The notes beneath the pieces were generated by a model. That model was not told where the DNA came from, searched no databases, and worked only from the letters and a program-made list of their open reading frames with translations. A program made the translations under genes and the position numbers. This document shows positions 57,667-62,860 of a DNA stretch of 62,860 nt, in pieces; position 1 is the stretch's first letter, and every line of letters starts with the position of its first letter. The DNA comes from JAIBJP01 sp035639875 (GTDB lineage Bacteria > Actinomycetota > Thermoleophilia > Gaiellales > Gaiellaceae): assembly GCA_035639875.1 (NCBI GenBank), contig DASQXE010000125.1, positions 1 through 62,860 of the forward strand, read 5' to 3'.

Positions 57667-60051
57667 CTACCCGCGAGCCGCCGAGGAAAACTCCAGCACC
57701 TTAGCGCCGGGGAACGCCGCTGCGAGCACTTCGTCGATCGAGTCGGCGAGCACGAAGTTCATTTCCTTGCGGACCTCGCGCGGGAGATCGTCCAGGTCGC
57801 CCTCGTTCTCCCTCGGGAGGACGACCGTCGTGATGTCGGCCCGCTGGGCCGCGAGGATCTTCTCGCGCACGCCGCCGATAGGCAGGACCTGGCCGGTGAG
57901 GGTGATCTCCCCGGTCATGGCGACGTCTTCAGAGACAGGCCGTCCGAGCGCGAGCGACGCGAGAGCGGTCGCCATCGCGATGCCGGCCGACGGGCCGTCC
58001 TTGGGCACGGCGCCGGCGGGGACGTGGATGTGCACGTCCTTGCCGTCGAACCAGTCATCTCCGAGGCCGAGGTTGCGCGCATGGCCTCGCACCCACGAAA
58101 GGGCGGCCTGTGCGGACTCGCGCATGACCTCGCCGAGCTGACCCGTGACGATGAGCCTTCCCTCGCCGGGCATGGCCGTCGCCTCGATGTAGAGGACGTC
58201 GCCGCCGACCGGTGTGACCGCCAGCCCAGTCGCCACGCCGGGGTCGGACGTACGGCGCCGCACCTCGCCGTGGAACCGCGGTCGTCCGAGCCAGGAGCGG
58301 ACGCGCCGCTCGTCGACCCGGACGCGCTTGCGCTTCCCGGCCGCGATCTCGCTGGCCGCCTTCCGGCAGAGGGCCGCGATCTCGCGATCGAGATTGCGGA
58401 CGCCCGCCTCGCGGGTGTACTCGCGGATCATGAAGCGGAGGGCCTTGTCGGAGAGGCTCACCTGCTCCGCGGATAGACCGTGTGCCTCGAGCTGCTTCGG
58501 GACGAGGTAGCTCTTCGCGATGCCGAGCTTCTCGTCCTCGGTGTAGCCGGACAGGCGGATGACCTCCATGCGGTCGAGCAGCGGCGGCGGAATCGTCTCA
58601 AGCTGGTTCGATGTGCAGATGAACAGCACGCGCGAGAGATCGAACGGAAGGTCGAGATAGTGGTCCCGGAAGCTCGAGTTCTGTGCCGGATCGAGCACCT
58701 CGAGCATTGCGCTGGAGGGGTCACCGCGCCAGTCGGCGCCCATCTTGTCGATCTCGTCGATCATGAAGACGGGGTTCTTCGACTCCGTGTCCCGAAGCGC
58801 GCGGATGATCGTCCCGGGCATGGCGCCGATGTACGTGCGCCGATGGCCGCGGATCTCGGCCTCGTCGCGGACCCCGCCCACCGAGATGCGGACGAACTTG
58901 CGCCCGAGCGCCCGGGCGATGGACTTGCCGAGGGAGGTCTTGCCCACGCCGGGTGGGCCGACGAAGCAGAGGATCGGCCCGGACAGGTCTTGCTTCAGCT
59001 TCGAGACCGCCAGGTGCTCGACGATCCGCTCCTTCACCTTCTCGAGGTCGTAGTGGTCTTCGTCGAGGATCTTCTGAGCCTTGTCGAGATCGAGGTCGTC
59101 TTCGGTCGTCTTGCTCCAGGGAAGGGAGAGGATCCACTCGAGGTACGTGCGGATGACGCCGTATTCGGCGGCGGCGGAAGGTAGCTTGGCCAGGCGGTCG
59201 AGTTCGCGACGGGCCTGCTTCTCGGCCTCCTCGGGGAGATTGGCCTCTTCGATCTGGCCGCGCAGCTCGGCCAGCTCGGCCTGCTGCTCGTCCCCCTCGC
59301 CGAGCTCCTCCTGGATCGCCTTCAGCTGCTGGCGGAGGAAGTACTCGCGCTGCGACTTCTCCATCTCCGACTGCACCTGCGACTGGATCTTGGTGCCGAG
59401 CTCGAGCACCTCGAGCTCGCGGTTCAGGATCACCGTCAGCTTGCGGAGGCGCTCTTCGACGTCCGCCTCCTCGAGCAGCTCCTGCTTCTCGGTCGTCTTG
59501 AGGCGCATCGTCGTGGCGATGAGATTGGCGAGACCGCTCGGGTCCTCGGCGTTGGCGGCGGCGAGCTGGAGCTCGTCGGGCAAGTAGGGAACGAACCCGA
59601 TGATGCGGGAGAAGAGCGCCTCGACGTTGCGCGCGAGCGCGTCGATCTCTTTCTCGCGGCCGATCACGTCCGGAAGCTCGTCGAACTCGCCGACGAGGTA
59701 GGGCTCGTCGTGGACGAGGCGAACGAGCCGGACGCGGCGCAGGCCCTGGATCAGAACCCGCAGCGTCCCATCGGGGACGCGAATCATCTTGTGGATGACG
59801 GCTGCGGTCCCGACCTCGTAGATGTCCGCCGCGGAGCGGGCTTCCTCCTCCGCGTTCCGAGAGGTGACGAGCGCGATCTCGCGGTCGTTTGCGACCGCCT
59901 CTTCGACCAGCTGGATGGAGCGCTCCTGTCCGATCGCGAGCGGCGTCATCGAGTCCGGGAAGACGACCGTCTCCTTGAGGGGAAGGATCGGCAGCCCGTG
60001 GCTCACCGGCCCGGGCGTCTGCTCGGTGTGAGGCTCCTCGACGGTGCTCAC
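57667..60051 (-). CDS. lon: ATP-dependent Lon protease
   Basis: A 794-residue LonA. The N-terminal substrate domain (LPILPLKETVVFPDSMTPLAIG) precedes the AAA+ module with GPPGVGKTSLGK and IDEIDKMG. The protease module has KDGPSAGIAM with S688 and K731 43 residues later, exactly the E. coli Ser-Lys spacing. It starts inside hsp20 (GTGA), so the two are co-translated. It degrades damaged and regulatory proteins. Confidence 0.97.
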   Translation of the reverse strand: MSTVEEPHTEQTPGPVSHGLPILPLKETVVFPDSMTPLAIGQERSIQLVEEAVANDREIALVTSRNAEEEARSAADIYEVGTAAVIHKMIRVPDGTLRVLIQGLRRVRLVRLVHDEPYLVGEFDELPDVIGREKEIDALARNVEALFSRIIGFVPYLPDELQLAAANAEDPSGLANLIATTMRLKTTEKQELLEEADVEERLRKLTVILNRELEVLELGTKIQSQVQSEMEKSQREYFLRQQLKAIQEELGEGDEQQAELAELRGQIEEANLPEEAEKQARRELDRLAKLPSAAAEYGVIRTYLEWILSLPWSKTTEDDLDLDKAQKILDEDHYDLEKVKERIVEHLAVSKLKQDLSGPILCFVGPPGVGKTSLGKSIARALGRKFVRISVGGVRDEAEIRGHRRTYIGAMPGTIIRALRDTESKNPVFMIDEIDKMGADWRGDPSSAMLEVLDPAQNSSFRDHYLDLPFDLSRVLFICTSNQLETIPPPLLDRMEVIRLSGYTEDEKLGIAKSYLVPKQLEAHGLSAEQVSLSDKALRFMIREYTREAGVRNLDREIAALCRKAASEIAAGKRKRVRVDERRVRSWLGRPRFHGEVRRRTSDPGVATGLAVTPVGGDVLYIEATAMPGEGRLIVTGQLGEVMRESAQAALSWVRGHARNLGLGDDWFDGKDVHIHVPAGAVPKDGPSAGIAMATALASLALGRPVSEDVAMTGEITLTGQVLPIGGVREKILAAQRADITTVVLPRENEGDLDDLPREVRKEMNFVLADSIDEVLAAAFPGAKVLEFSSAARG

Positions 60052-60485
60052 GACGTTCTCCGGTTCGTGATCTCGACGCGCAGGGAACGGGACGGGCGCT
60101 CGGCCACTGGGAGGCTCACGACGAGGAGGCCGCGGGAATACGTCGCCTCGGCAGCTTCCCCGTCGACCGGTTCGGCGATCGGGATCTGGCGCTCGAACGG
60201 GCCGTAGTCGATCTCCATGTGCACAACCCGGTGTTCCCCGGGGCGGCGACGCCGTACGCCGCGGACGATCAGCGTGCCATCGGCGAGGGCGAGCTCGGTC
60301 GTGTCGGGATCGACTCCCGCGAGCTCGACGACGACCATGATCGCGGGCGGGTCCGCGCTGCGGTAGACGTCGACGGCCGGGCGAAAGCCGCGCCGCGTGT
60401 TGATGAGCCGCGGCACCTGGCAGAGGTCGGCGAAGAGCTGCTCCATCTCGCTCCGCAGCCGGTCCTTGTCTCTACGCGAATGCAT
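60048..60485 (-). CDS. Hsp20/alpha-crystallin small heat shock protein
   Basis: A 145-residue sHsp that holds unfolding proteins. The alpha-crystallin domain shows RPAVDVYRSADPPAIMVVVELAGVDPDTTEL, then IDYGPFERQIPIAEPVD and ATYSRGLLVVSLPV (core IxI-like end ITNRRTS). Start is ATG. It is the upstream partner of lon and diverges from a 39-residue membrane ORF 15 bases away. Confidence 0.92.
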   Translation of the reverse strand: MHSRRDKDRLRSEMEQLFADLCQVPRLINTRRGFRPAVDVYRSADPPAIMVVVELAGVDPDTTELALADGTLIVRGVRRRRPGEHRVVHMEIDYGPFERQIPIAEPVDGEAAEATYSRGLLVVSLPVAERPSRSLRVEITNRRTS

Positions 60486-60500
60486 GGAACAATCGTACCC

Positions 60501-60620
60501 ATGGCCCGCCTGCTCAAAGTCGGCGCCGCAGCGCTCGGTTTCGCGCTCTATGTCTGGGTGGCTGCGGTGAGGAACGCGGATCGTGTTCGGGACCGGAAAC
60601 GAGTGCGCCCACGCGTTTGA
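60501..60620 (+). CDS. Very small membrane protein (39 residues)
   Basis: An ATG frame coding MARLLKVGAAALGFALYVWV then a basic tail (VRDRKRVRPRV). One 17-residue hydrophobic segment plus positive end fits a tiny inner-membrane protein. Good codon use but no homology can be judged from so few residues. Divergent from hsp20-lon. Confidence 0.4.
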   Translation: MARLLKVGAAALGFALYVWVAAVRNADRVRDRKRVRPRV

Positions 60621-60648
60621 CGAGCCTGGTAGCCTGCACTAACTTAGT
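60617..60648 (+). promoter_or_regulatory. Candidate promoter and palindrome upstream of the MMPL gene
   Basis: TTGACG (60617-60622) and TAACTT (60640-60645), 17 bases apart, form a possible promoter. ACTAACTTAGT (60638-60648) is a perfect palindrome over the -10 region, a typical place for a repressor such as a TetR. The promoter call is weak. Confidence 0.35.
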
Positions 60649-60666
60649 CACCGCTAACCTTCTGGG

Positions 60667-60672
60667 AAGGAG
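60667..60672 (+). promoter_or_regulatory. Ribosome binding site fixing the TTG start of the MMPL gene
   Basis: AAGGAG ends 5 bases before TTG 60678. It supports that TTG as the start of the MMPL transporter. Confidence 0.7.
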
Positions 60673-60677
60673 CCTTC

Positions 60678-62860
60678 TTGGAGCGTTTGACCCGCGCGAT
60701 GATCCGCTACCGCTGGGCGGTCGTGGCCGGTTGGGCCGTCGCCCTCGTCGTCTCGTTCATGGCTATGAGCGGGTTGAGCGCCCTCCTGACGAACCGGTTC
60801 TCGATTCCCGGAAGCGACACCGAGCGGGCCGAACAGGTGCTCAAGAACGACTTCGGGCAGCGGTCCGACGGCTCGTTCCAGATCGTCTTCCAGGCAGGCT
60901 CCGGGGTTCCGGCATCCTCCGTTGAGCCGGCGGCAGCTGCAGCCGCGAAGCGTGCCGCCGCCGTCGTTCCGACCGGAAAGCTCGTTGCCGTCCAGGAAGT
61001 CTCGGACTCGACCGTCGAGGCCATCATCACCTCGAAGCTCGAGCCCGCCGACGCGAAGGGCTACACCGACGACGTTCGCGACGCGGTCGGGTCGATCCCG
61101 AACGCGAAGACGTACGTGACCGGGGCGGCCGCGATCACGGCCGACACGGACAAGGTCTTCGCCCACGACGCGAAGGTGGGTGAGTTCTACACGGCGATCC
61201 CGATCGCCTTCCTCATCCTGCTCTTCGTCTTCGGATCGCTCGCCGTGCTCCTGCCCCTCATCTTCGCCGCCGCGGCGATTCCGGTGACGCTCGCGATCAT
61301 CTGGATCTTCGCCAACTTCATGGAGCTCTCCACGTACCTCCAGAACCTGGTCATGCTCATCGGACTCGGGATCGCAATCGACTACTCGCTCTTCATCGTC
61401 TATCGGTACCGCGAGGAGCGGCGGGCGGGCCGCGCGAAGGAGGACGCGATCGTCCGTACGATGCAGACCGCCGGGCGCGCGGTCGTCTTCAGCGGGACCG
61501 CCGTCGCAATCGGCCTGGCTGTGATGCTTGCCATGCCGCTTCCGTTCATGCGCGGATTCGGCATCGGGGGGCTCTTCATCCCACTCGTCTCGGTCGTCTG
61601 CGCGCTGACCCTTCTTCCGGCGCTCCTCTACCTCGCCGTCGACAAGCTGGACGGAATCCGGCTCGTTCCACAGCGCGTCATCGAGCGGCGCGCCGATGAG
61701 GAGAACAACATGTGGGGCCGCTTGGCCCGCTTGATCATGCGCCGGCCGCTGCCGATCGCGCTTGCCACGACCGCCGTCCTGATCGCCGTGGCGCTGCCGG
61801 TCCTGTCGCTGCAAGTCGGCCCGGGCACGAACAAGGGCGTTCCGCAGGATCTCGAGAGCGTCCGCGGTCTCAACATCCTCGCCGCCGAGCAGGGCGAGGG
61901 TGCGATCGCGCCGACGGAGGTTATCGTCGACACGCACCGGGCCGGCGGGGTTCGGAGCCCTGACGTGCAGGCCGCCGTGCAGCGGCTTGTCGAGCGGCTC
62001 GACCGGGATCCCGAAGTGCGTGGCGTCACCGGCAGCGAAAGCACGTCTCCCTACGTGGACGCGACCGGCCGATACCTGCACATGCAGATCACGGGCGCGC
62101 ACGAGTACGGCTCTCCGCAGGCGATGGACTTCGTCCGCCGCTTCCGCGACCGGATCGTGCCAGCCGCCGGCTTCCCGCAGAACGTCTCTGTCTACGCCGG
62201 CGGTGGCCCGGGGAGTTCCGTCGACGTGATCGACACGGCTTACGGCGCCTTCCCGTGGCTCGTGCTAGCCGTCCTCGTCCTCACCTACTTCTTGTTGCTG
62301 CGCGCTTTCCGCTCGCTGCTCCTGCCGCTGAAGGCGATCGTGCTCAACCTCCTCTCGATTAGCGCCGCGTACGGCCTGCTCGTGGTCGTCTTCAAGTGGG
62401 GCGGCGGCGACGCGCTCGGTCTCCAGTCCTTCGACCAGATCGAGTTCTGGATCCCCATCTTCCTGTTCGCCATGCTCTTCGGCCTCTCGATGGACTACGA
62501 GGTCTTCCTCGTGAGCCGCATGCGCGAGGAATGGGACGGCGGCCGGCCGAACGCGGAGGCCGTCGCCTCGGGCCTCGCCAAGACGGGACGGCTCGTGACG
62601 GCGGCCGGGCTCATCATGTTCGCCGCCTTCATGGGCTTCGTCGTGGGGGAGATCCTCGGTCTACAGCAGTTCGGCTTCGGCCTGGCGGCCGCGATCCTGC
62701 TGGACGTCAGCATCATCCGCGCGCTGCTCGTCCCGAGTGCCATGGAGCTGTTCGGACGCTGGAACTGGTGGCTGCCGACGAACGTCGCGCGCGTCTTCCG
62801 CGTGAAGCCCTCGCCGCTTGCGCCGAAGACTCGCCCGGCGATGAGCCCGAGCGGGCGCTA
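60678..62860 (+). CDS. MMPL-family RND exporter (C-terminal stop just past the window)
   Basis: A 727-residue RND-type transporter of the MmpL/YdfJ class, which moves lipids or hydrophobic drugs. Twelve hydrophobic segments in two blocks, each after a large periplasmic loop, are visible; the second half has GLSMDYEVFLVSRMREEW, and the first IGLGIAIDYSLFIVYRYREERR, the typical Asp-Tyr proton relay motifs. The frame is open to base 62858; the last two bases are TA, so a stop codon probably ends it at 62861. Start is TTG 60678 with AAGGAG upstream. Confidence 0.9.
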   Translation, partial: MERLTRAMIRYRWAVVAGWAVALVVSFMAMSGLSALLTNRFSIPGSDTERAEQVLKNDFGQRSDGSFQIVFQAGSGVPASSVEPAAAAAAKRAAAVVPTGKLVAVQEVSDSTVEAIITSKLEPADAKGYTDDVRDAVGSIPNAKTYVTGAAAITADTDKVFAHDAKVGEFYTAIPIAFLILLFVFGSLAVLLPLIFAAAAIPVTLAIIWIFANFMELSTYLQNLVMLIGLGIAIDYSLFIVYRYREERRAGRAKEDAIVRTMQTAGRAVVFSGTAVAIGLAVMLAMPLPFMRGFGIGGLFIPLVSVVCALTLLPALLYLAVDKLDGIRLVPQRVIERRADEENNMWGRLARLIMRRPLPIALATTAVLIAVALPVLSLQVGPGTNKGVPQDLESVRGLNILAAEQGEGAIAPTEVIVDTHRAGGVRSPDVQAAVQRLVERLDRDPEVRGVTGSESTSPYVDATGRYLHMQITGAHEYGSPQAMDFVRRFRDRIVPAAGFPQNVSVYAGGGPGSSVDVIDTAYGAFPWLVLAVLVLTYFLLLRAFRSLLLPLKAIVLNLLSISAAYGLLVVVFKWGGGDALGLQSFDQIEFWIPIFLFAMLFGLSMDYEVFLVSRMREEWDGGRPNAEAVASGLAKTGRLVTAAGLIMFAAFMGFVVGEILGLQQFGFGLAAAILLDVSIIRALLVPSAMELFGRWNWWLPTNVARVFRVKPSPLAPKTRPAMSPSGR

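Noticed and set aside
1..62860. CRISPR arrays, insertion sequences, rRNA or prophage genes
   Set aside because: No regularly spaced repeats, transposase or integrase motifs, or rRNA sequence seen on either strand.

Overview
The window is GC-rich, tightly packed bacterial chromosome carrying the replication origin. About 66 protein genes and one tRNA fill it with very short gaps, and I see no insertion sequence, prophage, CRISPR array or rRNA. The gene order parB-parA-rsmG-jag-yidC-yidD-rnpA-rpmH | dnaA-dnaN-recF-dciA-gyrB-gyrA is the classic oriC neighbourhood: leftward genes lie left of about 15.4 kb and rightward genes right of it. High GC, an MptB-like mannosyltransferase, an MMPL exporter, a DciA-type (DUF721) protein and trehalose-phosphate phosphatase point to an actinobacterium. 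A complete AccD/AccA pair and a proteobacterial-style GyrB insert suggest a deep branch such as Thermoleophilia. That placement is inference.

Layout. 0-4 kb (leftward): lipid-linked mannosyltransferase, class A penicillin-binding protein, small MscS channel, DUF2203. 4-9.2 kb (rightward): metal/cobalamin-type binding lipoprotein, HAD phosphatase, cystathionine gamma-synthase-type enzyme, CPBP protease, L,D-transpeptidase, archease, chorismate mutase. 9.2-10.8 kb (leftward): bifunctional nuclease, glyoxalase-like protein, tRNA-Ile, small unknown. 10.8-24.7 kb: the oriC block. 24.7-31.2 kb: MerR-like regulator, GalT, stomatin/NfeD pair, secreted amidase, biotin ligase. 31.2-39.5 kb: a long rightward operon joining an ECF sigma factor by overlap to fabZ-fabH-fabD-fabG-fabF, a HAD enzyme, an arginase-fold protein with a zinc ribbon, then accD-accA. 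39.7-49 kb: LigD, GNAT, NDH-2, a small secreted protein, a LOG-like protein, an MrfA-type helicase, ThiD-ThiL, thioredoxin. 49-57.2 kb: dolichol-phosphate-mannose-synthase-like enzyme, PolX, PLP decarboxylase, zinc peptidase, OtsB, a split TauE exporter, an unknown, M23 endopeptidase. 57.2-62.9 kb: YtxH-like protein, Lon and Hsp20 in one operon, a tiny membrane protein, and an MMPL exporter running to the edge.

The most unusual thread is translation initiation. At least three genes (recF, galT and the mannosyltransferase) have no in-frame ATG, GTG or TTG that preserves their conserved N-terminus, but each has a CTG at the right place. fabG and the archease gene look the same with weaker arguments. 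Other points are the sigma factor fused by overlap to lipid synthesis, the absence of acpP from the fab run, bulged hairpins and a repeated octamer between dnaA and dnaN, and two operator-like dyads of identical geometry. No single locus looks like a wholly new defence or mobile system; the region is mostly housekeeping.
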